DNA of 64,000 nt. Origin: an uncultured Clostridia bacterium (GTDB taxonomy: Bacteria; Bacillota; Clostridia; TANB77; CAG-508). How positions within the stretch are numbered: the stretch's first letter is position 1; every line of letters begins with the position of its first letter. The position numbers and the translations under genes were made by a program. Positions 8,930-17,798 of the stretch are shown here, piece after piece. The DNA is taken from the NCBI GenBank assembly GCA_934168305.1, contig CAKPNF010000005.1:1-64000 (forward strand), written 5' to 3'. Below the pieces are notes generated by a model. It was not told the DNA's origin and did not search any database. It worked only from the letters and a program-made list of their open reading frames with translations.

Positions 8930-11900
8930 TTTTCCTAATTATATCATCTTTTGACTTTTTGTCTATATAATTATAACTATTTCCACAAATTCTAGTATCA
9001 AAACCGCAAATAGCACTATAAGAACAATAATCACAAGGCTTTTGTCCTTTTTTATTATATGGTTTTATATTAATATTTCCAGTCAAAATCTCTTTTGCAA
9101 TTTGTTTAATAGTTCTGTAAATATAATTTTGCAAAATTTCAAACTCTTCTTTATTAACACCACTTGTTTTTCCTTCTGATATATCTCCTGATTTTGTTAT
9201 TGTTGCTGGCACCAATTTTGATGTTCCTGATTCTAGGTTTTTGTCATGCATTTTTATTACCTTTACATCTGCTAATATCAAGCCTTTCATTTTGAAGTTT
9301 TTTCTAAGTTCTTCTTCAATTTGCTCTTCTGTTATTTTTTTGTCTGCTTTTATCATTTGTTCTAACAGACTAAAATATAAAACTCCTGCAGGCAATAAAT
9401 CTTCTTCTTTGCATACTGCATCCATATATGTTAATAACTGAATTTGCAATCCTGCATATACTTCATTCAAGTCTATATTTTTTGCAGATGATTTGTAATC
9501 TATAATTCTTAGGTATTTTCCATCTTCTGAATTTGCTGTATCTATTCTGTCTATTTTTCCTGTAATTTCAACTTTTTTACCATCATCTAATTGTATTAAA
9601 ATTGGTTTGTATTTTCCATTTTTTCCAAATTCAATTTCTGTTCCTTCTATGTCAAACTCGCTATATACAAGTCCTTCAATTATGTATTTTAGTGCTTTTG
9701 TGACTATTCTTTTTAATCTTTTTACAAGAACTTTGTATTTTGGTGTTGCAACAAATGTATATTTTTTGCCCATATCTAGTTTTTCTTCTACAACATCATC
9801 TACTAGGCTTTGCACTTTTTCTTCATCTGTTACTAATTCTGGAAGACTGATATTTTCATTTTTTACTTTTTTGAAAAATTCGTCTATTGTTTCGTGCATA
9901 AATGAACCAGTATCAAAATTTTGCACTTTTAATTCTTCTTTTTCTTTTAGTCTTAAGCCATATTGCAAATAATATGAAAATGGACATTGTACAAATTTTT
10001 CTAATTTTGATACACTTGCATTTAGCGTGTTTCCATATAATTTTTCTATTGTTTTTTTATTGATATTCTCTGGAATATTTGTATAATCAATTCCTTGCAA
10101 ATCTTGTTTCACTTTTGAATACCACTCATTTTGATTTTTATAATATTCATAAATTGTATACCACATATCGTCTATTTTATTTCCATTTTTTAGTTCTGAT
10201 ATGTTTTCTAAAAGTTCTTGATATGTCATATTTTTGTTTGTTATTTCATAATTTTTGTTGATTACATCACTTTCTTCTTTTAGTTCTGGAAATAATTTTT
10301 TAATTTTATTTACCATCATTGATGGTCTTAGTGATTTTCCTTCTGTTTCTGATGATGCATATGATAAATATAATTGTTTTTCTGCTGTTGTGAATGCTTT
10401 ATAAATATTAAAGTTTTCTTCGTATAGATTTTCTATTGTTCCATTTGCAAGTTCAATTCCGTCTTGTTTTAAAATCTCTCTGTCCTTATCACCGAAAAAG
10501 CCTTCTGCTTTATTAATGCTTGGAAAACTTCCATCATTTAGTCCTATTATGAAAATAGTATCTACTTTATGACTTCTTGACCTTTCTACATCACCTACAA
10601 TTACTTGGTCTTGTGTTCCAGGTATTTTACCTAATTCACTATTTTTTAGTCCTATTTTTAATATTTGCATATATTTTGCAATGCTTAATTTTTCATCTCC
10701 AAATATTAAAACAATTTCATCAAATATGTCTAAAATTATTTTATAACTTGCAATATATTCATTTGCTAAATCAATTTGTCCTAACTCTTGCAACTCATTT
10801 ATTTTTTTGTTGATTTTTTCTTCTATCTGTTGCTCTTGCATAAATTCATATACAGCTTTTGTTGTTTCTTTAACAGTTCCAAAATTGCTTTTTAATTTTA
10901 ATAATGGCTCTATTATTTGTTTTCTTAATCTATTTAGATATTGAATTTCTTCCTTATTTTTATCATTTATGCCATATGTGAAATCGTTTTTCCACTTATT
11001 ATGTTTTATTCCCCATTTTGTACAGTAATTTTCTAATTTGAAAATATCGTCATTTTCTATGTCAGAAAATCCTATTTTTAAGTAATTGAAAACCGCTTCT
11101 TTTGAAAAACTGTTACTGAAAATTTCAAATATTGAAAGTAAATATTGAACTATTATGTTTTGGTTTAAATCTCTTTTTTCATCAATAAAAACAGGAATAT
11201 CATATTGGGCAAAAATACTTCTTATCAAACTTGAATATGTATCAATATTTCTTGTAATCACTGAAATATCTTTATATCTTAATTTTTTATCTCTTACAAG
11301 TTTGGTAATCTGTTTTGCAACATTTTCAATTTCTGAGTATTGATTTTTAGCTAAAAATAATTTGATATTTTCTACTTTTTTATCATATTTTTTTGCCCTA
11401 TTATTAAATATATTTTTCTCTAAATATTTCAACTCTTCTGTTTTAAAACGTGGTGAATTGGCTAGATGTATAGGTTCTTCTAATTTTAATTTTTCTTCTT
11501 TTATCATATTCATAATTTTAGAAACTGTAACTTTATTTGGATAAAATATATCTGTATCTGGTTTCAAGCTTGGTTCTAAGCTATCAGTACATACTGTTAT
11601 TGTTACTTGTTTCGCAAGTTTAATGAATTTTTTTAGCACTTCATATTCTTGGTATGTAAAACCAGAAAATTCATCTATATAAATAAGGCTATCTTTCACA
11701 ATATCAGTATCTTCAATAATATTGCTTAATATTGTTAATAAGTCTGTGTCTTCAATATATTCACCTTGTAACTTTTGCTCAAAATTACTGTAAATTAAAA
11801 ACATATCATTCAATTTTGTTTTTAAATATTGGTCATCTGTTTTCTCAATTTCTTGTTGTAAATCTTCTGGCAAAACGCCATGCTTTTTAAATTCAGTAAT

Positions 11901-12260
11901 TGCAGTCATTGACAAATCAATATTTTCGTCAGATTTACTTAAAAATTTTAGATTGTTTTTATTTTCATTTAATATTGAATATATAAGCATTGATTTTCCA
12001 CATTTTGTTAGTTGTGTTTTTTTGCTTCCACCTAATTCTTGCAATACTCTGTGTGCCATTCTTGAAATTGTTAATACCTCTGCATTTATAACTGCATTTG
12101 TATCAATCGCATCCATTAACTTTTTTTCGGCTGTAAATGAGAATTGTTCTGGTGTTATTATATATATTTTCTTTTCTATCTTTACTAATTTGGCTATTTC
12201 ATTAAAGCAATATTGGCTTTTTCCACTACCTGATTTTCCATAAATTATTCGTAAACTCAT
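8907..12260 (-). CDS. addB: ATP-dependent helicase/nuclease subunit B (AddB)
   Basis: 1117 residues. Subunit of the AddAB double-strand-break resection enzyme, which degrades DNA ends to a Chi-like site for recombination. Walker A is GKSGSGKSQ at residues 8-16. The C-terminal RecB-type nuclease domain has IDYKS (catalytic Asp/Lys) and is closed by an iron-sulfur cluster: a Cys in FVQCPFSYYL and three in PCDYCSYSAIC. AGAGAG precedes the ATG. The last six residues (RQVGQS) come from a palindromic repeat and are probably not ancestral. The partner addA is usually adjacent but is not in this window. Confidence 0.95.
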   Translation of the reverse strand: MSLRIIYGKSGSGKSQYCFNEIAKLVKIEKKIYIITPEQFSFTAEKKLMDAIDTNAVINAEVLTISRMAHRVLQELGGSKKTQLTKCGKSMLIYSILNENKNNLKFLSKSDENIDLSMTAITEFKKHGVLPEDLQQEIEKTDDQYLKTKLNDMFLIYSNFEQKLQGEYIEDTDLLTILSNIIEDTDIVKDSLIYIDEFSGFTYQEYEVLKKFIKLAKQVTITVCTDSLEPSLKPDTDIFYPNKVTVSKIMNMIKEEKLKLEEPIHLANSPRFKTEELKYLEKNIFNNRAKKYDKKVENIKLFLAKNQYSEIENVAKQITKLVRDKKLRYKDISVITRNIDTYSSLIRSIFAQYDIPVFIDEKRDLNQNIIVQYLLSIFEIFSNSFSKEAVFNYLKIGFSDIENDDIFKLENYCTKWGIKHNKWKNDFTYGINDKNKEEIQYLNRLRKQIIEPLLKLKSNFGTVKETTKAVYEFMQEQQIEEKINKKINELQELGQIDLANEYIASYKIILDIFDEIVLIFGDEKLSIAKYMQILKIGLKNSELGKIPGTQDQVIVGDVERSRSHKVDTIFIIGLNDGSFPSINKAEGFFGDKDREILKQDGIELANGTIENLYEENFNIYKAFTTAEKQLYLSYASSETEGKSLRPSMMVNKIKKLFPELKEESDVINKNYEITNKNMTYQELLENISELKNGNKIDDMWYTIYEYYKNQNEWYSKVKQDLQGIDYTNIPENINKKTIEKLYGNTLNASVSKLEKFVQCPFSYYLQYGLRLKEKEELKVQNFDTGSFMHETIDEFFKKVKNENISLPELVTDEEKVQSLVDDVVEEKLDMGKKYTFVATPKYKVLVKRLKRIVTKALKYIIEGLVYSEFDIEGTEIEFGKNGKYKPILIQLDDGKKVEITGKIDRIDTANSEDGKYLRIIDYKSSAKNIDLNEVYAGLQIQLLTYMDAVCKEEDLLPAGVLYFSLLEQMIKADKKITEEQIEEELRKNFKMKGLILADVKVIKMHDKNLESGTSKLVPATITKSGDISEGKTSGVNKEEFEILQNYIYRTIKQIAKEILTGNINIKPYNKKGQKPCDYCSYSAICGFDTRICGNSYNYIDKKSKDDIIRKMRQVGQS

Positions 12261-12283
12261 ATTTCTCTCTTTCTTTAACTTTG

Positions 12284-12405
12284 AGGGATTAAGGGGCCAC
12301 CACTCCCAATCCCTGTATATGAATCAATGTTAAACCAATGGGGACGTTCTTAAATTGGTTGAACATTGGTTCACAGGGATTGAGAGTGGTGGCCCCTTAA
12401 TCCCT
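12284..12405. repeat. Long nested palindrome (GGGATTAAGGGGCCACCAC family), copy 1
   Basis: 33-bp arms at 12284..12316 and 12373..12405 are reverse complements with one mismatch. They enclose a second inverted repeat (ATCAATGTT-AACCAAT against ATTGGTT-AACATTGGT) around a loop with GGGGACGTTC. The 3' arm ends one base before the stop codon of the OGG-type gene, so it would form its terminator hairpin. GC content is far above its surroundings. The arm recurs at 28744..28812. Confidence 0.85.
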
Positions 12406-12406
12406 T

Positions 12407-13273
12407 TTATTTTTCTCTTCTCCAATAAAATAAATATTGTTGAGCAAGTCCTTTAAGCTTTCCAAACTTCTCCTCAGCTAACTTTTCAATTTTAACTTTG
12501 CTAACCTTGGTTTCGTCCGGTTCTTTTATATATAAATCATTCATTACTCTTCTAACCCAAACATCAATTGGAAAAACATCGAATCTTTTCAAATCTGAAA
12601 ATAAAAGAATACAATCCGCGACTTTTGGTCCTACTCCTGATAGTTTTAATAATTCATTTCTTACTTCTTGGGTATTAGGGTTCTTTTTTAATTTTTCTAA
12701 ATCTACTTCTTTATTTAATATCATATGTGTTGTTTCATATAATCTAATATCTCTAAATCCTAACCCAAGATTTCTATAATCTTGAACTGTTACATCCTTT
12801 AGTTGTTCACAACTTGGGAAGGTGTAATATTTTTGTCCATTCCATTCTATTTCATTTCCATATTTTTGTGATAATCTTTCTATTATTCCTTTTATTCTTG
12901 GAATGTTATTGTTTGCTGATATTATAAATGAAATTATTGTTTCCCATAAATCTTGGTTTAATATCCTTATTCCTTCACCGTATTCTATACTTGTTTTTAA
13001 ATATTCATCTATATTTGATAATCTTATTTTTATTTCTTCATAGTTTGTATCCAGATCAAAATAGTTCTCAATTAATTCTTTAATGCTACCTTCACATTTT
13101 CCTATAAAAATTATATTTTCGTTTTCTTTTTTTACATTTATAATAGCATCTTTTATTACACCTGAATAGCTTCCATCCTCTTGTAAATTCCATCTAAAAC
13201 ATTGTCCACACTCAAATATATCTTTTAATTCAAAAGACTTTTGATTTTTTAATATAAATCTTTGTTCTTTCAC
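12407..13273 (-). CDS. 8-oxoguanine DNA glycosylase (OGG1-type, HhH-GPD)
   Basis: Bifunctional base-excision glycosylase/AP lyase for 8-oxoguanine, about 288 residues. The N-terminal domain has FECGQCFRW typical of OGG1 proteins. The helix-hairpin-helix is LSGVGPKVADCILLF, whose Lys is the Schiff-base nucleophile, and the catalytic Asp is in VFPIDVWV. The start is uncertain: GTG at 13273 has GGTGA 5-6 nt upstream and gives a normal N-terminus, while an ATG at 13318 gives 15 more residues without a ribosome site. Its stop abuts the large palindrome. Confidence 0.88.
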   Translation of the reverse strand: MKEQRFILKNQKSFELKDIFECGQCFRWNLQEDGSYSGVIKDAIINVKKENENIIFIGKCEGSIKELIENYFDLDTNYEEIKIRLSNIDEYLKTSIEYGEGIRILNQDLWETIISFIISANNNIPRIKGIIERLSQKYGNEIEWNGQKYYTFPSCEQLKDVTVQDYRNLGLGFRDIRLYETTHMILNKEVDLEKLKKNPNTQEVRNELLKLSGVGPKVADCILLFSDLKRFDVFPIDVWVRRVMNDLYIKEPDETKVSKVKIEKLAEEKFGKLKGLAQQYLFYWRREK

Positions 13274-13327
13274 TATTATCACCAAATTCATTTTATCATT
13301 TTTGCTATAATTATTCAATATATGCTA

Positions 13328-13356
13328 TTGAATTTAGTTCTTTTTCGTTATATAAT
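13328..13356 (+). promoter_or_regulatory. Promoter of the GGDEF gene
   Basis: TTGAAT (13328..13333), 17-nt spacer, TATAAT (13351..13356), 34 nt upstream of the ATG at 13391. Good sigma-A match. Confidence 0.65.
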
Positions 13357-13390
13357 GAAATATATATAAATTATGTTTGGAGATTATAGA

Positions 13391-14938
13391 ATGAATACAA
13401 AACTCTCAATGAAAATAAATTTACTTAATTATATAAAGTCTTTTTCAATGCCTGATTATCCTGAATTAAAAATACTTTCTAAAACTTTCTTTAATGATTT
13501 ATTTTTAAAATTATATAAAAATAATAATAAATATTCTCTTTTATATGGAGATATTGATGGTTTAAGAAAATTAAATGATAGTATCGGATTTGATAAGGCT
13601 GATTTGGCTATTGAAGAATTATTAAAAACAGTATTGAATCATTTACCTGATAATGTAATTTCCGCCCGAATGGGTGGTGATGAATTTTGTTTTATTATCC
13701 CTGATTTATCAACCAGTGAAACAAGAAAAATCACAAAGCAAATTCACCGATCTCTTGCTTCTAATGAATCTGTTAAAGGTTTAGATATTACATTTGGAGC
13801 TTGTGATTCCACAAAATTTGATAATATACATGATATGTATAATTATGTTGAAAATAAGGTTAATACAAAAAAACATTCTCATTTAAAGTTAAATGAAGAT
13901 GTTAAGAATATTGAAGATTATAATAAAAAATTAGATGAATTTATTGATTCTACAATAAAAGAATATATTAAAAATTTCCGTTTTTCTTCTAAACGTTATT
14001 TTAAACCAAATGACTTAAAAACATTATCATATCCTATTATAAATACTATAACAAATTTGTTAAATAATACTAATGTTAATAAATCTGATATTGATACTGT
14101 TGATAGAGAATCCTATTTGAATAATAATAAATTACAAATAGATTCTGATGTAGCTACGAAAATATATAATCTTATAATGAGTAATAATATAAATTATGAA
14201 GAACTAGATTCTTTATCAATTGATGATTTGAAATCTGTTCGAAATGATTTGGCAACTGATTCTATTACAGGTGCACGTAGCAATGTCTATAGGGACCACT
14301 ATTTACTTCCTCGTTTTGAAGAAGATGAAGTTCCTTTTAAAATAATTTTAGTGGAATCATTGGGTATTAAGATATTAAATTCAATATCTTCTCATACTAA
14401 TACTGATTTAAAAATGAAATCTACTTTTGATTCTTTAATTAATGAATTTAATAATGTTATTCCTAGAGGTAGTAATATTAAATTATTTCCTATTCATTCA
14501 GGTGGAGGTACCTTTGAAATAATAGTACAAAATGATAACTCAAATGTTATAACTCCTGATGTTGTTGATAATATTCTTAATAAAGTTAATTTAGATGAAA
14601 ATAATATACAATTATTTGGTACGGTCGAAGATTGTATTGATGTTTCTGATTATAACGATATATATACAGATTTAAATAAAGTCTGTGAGGAAAAGAAGAA
14701 TAAAATCAAGGATAATAATAACTATTTTATTAGTCCTGATGCCTTAAAATTGATAGATACTTCATTATCATCTGTTGTTAACTTTTTTAAAGTTCAATCT
14801 AAAAAATTAGGTATTTATAATGAACATTCTAAGAAAGAATTTTCTAAAAAAATTGTCACTTCTTTATTAGATAATTTTCATGAACTTAATCTTTCTAATG
14901 GTGTATATGAAAAAAATGATTCTGATTATAATAGATAA
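13391..14938 (+). CDS. Tandem GGDEF protein: one intact and one degenerate domain
   Basis: 515 residues, no membrane segment. The first GGDEF domain (about 45-165) has YGDIDGLRKLND and an intact MGGDEF (GGDEF at 95-99), so it could be a diguanylate cyclase; no RxxD inhibitory site precedes it. A helical linker follows. From about 285, TDSITGARSN matches the entry motif of a second GGDEF domain, but its signature is SGGGTFEI (370-377), lacking the acidic Asp-Glu pair, so it should be inactive and may bind nucleotide. GGAG is placed 9 nt before the ATG at 13391, favouring it over 13373. No c-di-GMP riboswitch or EAL/PilZ gene was seen nearby. One of few plus-strand genes. Confidence 0.8.
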   Translation: MNTKLSMKINLLNYIKSFSMPDYPELKILSKTFFNDLFLKLYKNNNKYSLLYGDIDGLRKLNDSIGFDKADLAIEELLKTVLNHLPDNVISARMGGDEFCFIIPDLSTSETRKITKQIHRSLASNESVKGLDITFGACDSTKFDNIHDMYNYVENKVNTKKHSHLKLNEDVKNIEDYNKKLDEFIDSTIKEYIKNFRFSSKRYFKPNDLKTLSYPIINTITNLLNNTNVNKSDIDTVDRESYLNNNKLQIDSDVATKIYNLIMSNNINYEELDSLSIDDLKSVRNDLATDSITGARSNVYRDHYLLPRFEEDEVPFKIILVESLGIKILNSISSHTNTDLKMKSTFDSLINEFNNVIPRGSNIKLFPIHSGGGTFEIIVQNDNSNVITPDVVDNILNKVNLDENNIQLFGTVEDCIDVSDYNDIYTDLNKVCEEKKNKIKDNNNYFISPDALKLIDTSLSSVVNFFKVQSKKLGIYNEHSKKEFSKKIVTSLLDNFHELNLSNGVYEKNDSDYNR

Positions 14939-14948
14939 ATTTTATCTT

Positions 14949-15800
14949 TTATTTAAACCCCAATCCTACAACTTCTCTTGCATTTGCAATAATAATGAAG
15001 CTTTTGGGGTCTATTTTTTTTGCTATTTGCTTTACTCTTGCTACATCACCTCTGGATGCTGCGCACATTAGTATTGTTTTGTGTTCATTTGTATACATTC
15101 CTTTTCCAAATAATCCTGTTGTTCCTTTTCCAACCTTATCTCCTATTTCTTCTGATATTTCCTGACTTTTATTTGATATTATGATTACAAGCTTTGTAAA
15201 GTATATTCCCTCAAAAATTATATCAATCATCTTTCCCATTAAATATATAGCTATTGCTGAATATAGTCCTATTTCAATTTCTCTAAAAAATAAGACATTT
15301 AATCCTACAATTATTGTATCTACTATTATTATTACATTACTTGTTCTTATATCTGAATTATACTTTTTTACAAGCAAACTTATTAAATCCGAACCACCTG
15401 TTGATGAATTTGCTTTTAGTATTATAGCAGTACCTAATCCTATTATAATTCCCCCATATATACATGCTAAAAACCTATCTTGTGTTAATGGTGTTAACTT
15501 ATCTAAAATATCTATAGATAACGAAAATGTTATTGTACCTATAATTGATTTTATAAAGAATCTTTTTCCAAGTTTATATCCCGCAAATAAAAATAATGGT
15601 ATATTAAAAGCTAATATTGATATTCCCATTGGTATTTTTAAAAAGTAGTATAATATTGTTGCAATTCCTGCAAAACCTCCTGATGATAATTGGTTTGGTA
15701 GTAAAAACAATGATGTTGCTACTGCCATTATAAATGCACCTACTATTGTTTCAATTATTTCTATTGAATTATTTTTCACATTTTTCCATTCTATTGACAT
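14949..15800 (-). CDS. YitT family membrane protein (DUF161 + DUF2179)
   Basis: About 283 residues. Several hydrophobic helices over the first 200 residues (for example ETIVGAFIMAVATSLFLLP and GGIIIGLGTAIILKA), each half ending in the glycine/serine-rich turns SSGGFAG and SSTGGSDL of a duplicated transporter-like fold. The C-terminal cytoplasmic DUF2179 domain is MYTNEHKTILMCAASRGDVARVK. Function of the family is unknown. AGGTG lies upstream of the ATG at 15800; the first three codons of a longer version start with GTG inside that site. Convergent with the GGDEF gene, 10 nt apart. Confidence 0.88.
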   Translation of the reverse strand: MSIEWKNVKNNSIEIIETIVGAFIMAVATSLFLLPNQLSSGGFAGIATILYYFLKIPMGISILAFNIPLFLFAGYKLGKRFFIKSIIGTITFSLSIDILDKLTPLTQDRFLACIYGGIIIGLGTAIILKANSSTGGSDLISLLVKKYNSDIRTSNVIIIVDTIIVGLNVLFFREIEIGLYSAIAIYLMGKMIDIIFEGIYFTKLVIIISNKSQEISEEIGDKVGKGTTGLFGKGMYTNEHKTILMCAASRGDVARVKQIAKKIDPKSFIIIANAREVVGLGFK

Positions 15801-15883
15801 AAAAATCACCTAAAATCTAAATAATAATTATTACTTATTATTTATAATTTCAAGTGATTTTATACAGTATTAATGATTGTATT

Positions 15884-16972
15884 TTAATCTTTTATTTTTA
15901 CTTTTTCTTTGTTTTCTTCTTCATCTAAAAAGCCATTATATTTTTTAGTAATTTCTATTTTAGATTTCCCTTGTTTTATTTTTTTATCTTGTTTAACAAT
16001 TAAATCAATTTCATATGTATTTTGTAATTTTATGATATTTTCCTTTTTATGTCCAATTACATTGTTTACATCTACTGGATTTACTGTGATTTCTGCTTCT
16101 TTAACTTTTGCATTTAACTTTTTAATTTTTTCTACTATTGCATCATACCACATACTTGACTCTACTAGTTGACCAAATGCTGGATGAAAAGGTCCAGCTA
16201 CTACTTCGCTTCCTTTATTTTGTGGATTGCATATTTCATCTGTATTTTGAAGTCCAACTCTTATTACTTCGATTTTTTTATCTGTAAACATTCTTACTAA
16301 TTGTTTGCAGATTTCTACTGCTTGTACTACAGATAGTGGTTCATATATACCTTCATTATATTCTTTTTCTAGTTTTGTTCCTTTTATAACTAAAACCGGA
16401 TATATTCTTATCATTTTAGGTTTTAATTTTATTAATGCTTTTGCTGTATTAATTTCATCAATTCTTGTACTTTCTGGTAATCCAACCATCATTTGATGAC
16501 CTAAATTAAATCCATACCATCTTATTAATTTAGATGCTCTTTCTACGTCTTTAAATGTATGTCCTCTATTTGCTCTTCCTAAAATGTAGTCGTTTGCTGA
16601 TTGAACTCCTAATTCTATTGTTTTTACTTTATATTTTTTTAATCTTTTTAATATTTCTTTGTTTATATAATCTGGTCTTGTTGATATTCTTATGCTATCA
16701 ACTTGTCCTTTTTCTATATATTCATATGCTGTTTGTAATAATTCTTCTTGAACATTTTCATTAATTCCTGTAAAACTACCTCCAAAAAAAGCTATTTCTT
16801 TTTTGGCTTCTTTGTCTTTTATGTTTTCTAAAAAACTATCTATTATTTTTTTAGCTTCTTCTTTTGTTATGTTTTTCTTTTGGCCACTTATAGATTTTTG
16901 ATTACAAAATATGCAATCGTTTGGACAACCTAAATGTGGTACAAATACTGGAATTATATATTCTTTGTTCAT
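15884..16972 (-). CDS. Elp3-like radical SAM protein
   Basis: 362 residues. The cluster motif CPNDCIFC (Cys 16, 20, 23, spacing C-x3-C-x2-C) starts the radical SAM barrel, followed by FFGGSFTGI and GVQSANDYIL, matching the elongator subunit 3/COG1243 type, but there is no C-terminal acetyltransferase domain. A role in tRNA or RNA modification is an inference. The ATG overlaps the rnc stop (ATGA), with AAGGGG as ribosome site inside rnc. This linkage to RNase III is common in Clostridia. Confidence 0.85.
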   Translation of the reverse strand: MNKEYIIPVFVPHLGCPNDCIFCNQKSISGQKKNITKEEAKKIIDSFLENIKDKEAKKEIAFFGGSFTGINENVQEELLQTAYEYIEKGQVDSIRISTRPDYINKEILKRLKKYKVKTIELGVQSANDYILGRANRGHTFKDVERASKLIRWYGFNLGHQMMVGLPESTRIDEINTAKALIKLKPKMIRIYPVLVIKGTKLEKEYNEGIYEPLSVVQAVEICKQLVRMFTDKKIEVIRVGLQNTDEICNPQNKGSEVVAGPFHPAFGQLVESSMWYDAIVEKIKKLNAKVKEAEITVNPVDVNNVIGHKKENIIKLQNTYEIDLIVKQDKKIKQGKSKIEITKKYNGFLDEEENKEKVKIKD

Positions 16973-17655
16973 ACTTTTCCCCTTTCAAGAGCTTTTTGTG
17001 CTGCTTTCATTTCAGCTTCTTTTTTACTTTTTCCTACTCCAGTTGCTAATTTTTTTCCGTTTAAGCTAACTTCTGCTTCAAATGTTTTATCATGATCTGG
17101 TCCCGTTTCTTTTATTATTTTATATTCTATTTTTACATCTCCATTTTTTTGTAATTCTTCTTGCAATACTGTTTTATAGTCCTTTTCTCCTACGTGTTTT
17201 GTTGCTATTTCGATTTCATCTTTTAAGTTTTCAATAATGAATTTTTTTGCTGGTTCTAATCCACCATCTAGAAACATTGCAGCAATTACTGCTTCAACAC
17301 TATCTGCTAATATAGCTGGTCTTTTCTTTCCTCCTGTCATTAATTCTGATTTTCCTAGATATAAGTAATCACTAAAATTATGCATTGTTGCTATTTTATA
17401 TAGGCTTTTTTCACATACCACTGTTGCTCTAACTTTAGTCATTTCTCCTTCTTTTAGGTTTGTGTATTTATTATACATATATTCACTTGATACGAATTCT
17501 AATATACTGTCTCCTAAGAATTCTAGTTTTTCGTTGCTTTGTATTCCATGTTCGTATGCATATGATGTGTGTGTTAATGCATTTTGTAATAATTTTTTAT
17601 CTTTGAATGTGTATTTTATGTTTTGTTCTAATTTTGTTAAGTTTTTTGTTTCCAT
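16969..17655 (-). CDS. rnc: Ribonuclease III
   Basis: About 228 residues. Processes rRNA precursors and other double-stranded RNA. The signature NEKLEFLGDSILEF carries the Mg2+-binding acidic residues, with the second set in RPAILADSVEAVIAA. The C-terminal double-stranded-RNA-binding domain runs from TVLQEELQKNG to KKEAEMKAAQKALE. The start at 17655 follows AAAGGTG at a 6-nt spacing; an in-frame GTG within that site is unlikely to be used. First gene of a two-gene operon with the radical SAM gene. It has its normal catalytic residues. Confidence 0.96.
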   Translation of the reverse strand: METKNLTKLEQNIKYTFKDKKLLQNALTHTSYAYEHGIQSNEKLEFLGDSILEFVSSEYMYNKYTNLKEGEMTKVRATVVCEKSLYKIATMHNFSDYLYLGKSELMTGGKKRPAILADSVEAVIAAMFLDGGLEPAKKFIIENLKDEIEIATKHVGEKDYKTVLQEELQKNGDVKIEYKIIKETGPDHDKTFEAEVSLNGKKLATGVGKSKKEAEMKAAQKALERGKV

Positions 17656-17758
17656 TTTTATCACCTTTCGTATATATTATATACTATTTTCCAGATTTTG
17701 CAAGTAATTTTTGTTTATTATCTCTTACTCAGCTATAACAATATTACATTTGAATTTT

Positions 17759-17797
17759 AAAAGCCAATTCTGCATTTTTTGCAAAATTGACTTTTTT
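17759..17797 (-). terminator. Terminator of the glycine-rich protein gene
   Basis: Minus strand: AAGTCAATTTTGCA, five-base loop, TGCAGAATTGGCTTTT; starts right after the stop at 17799. The T-run is short. Confidence 0.6.
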
Positions 17798-17798
17798 A

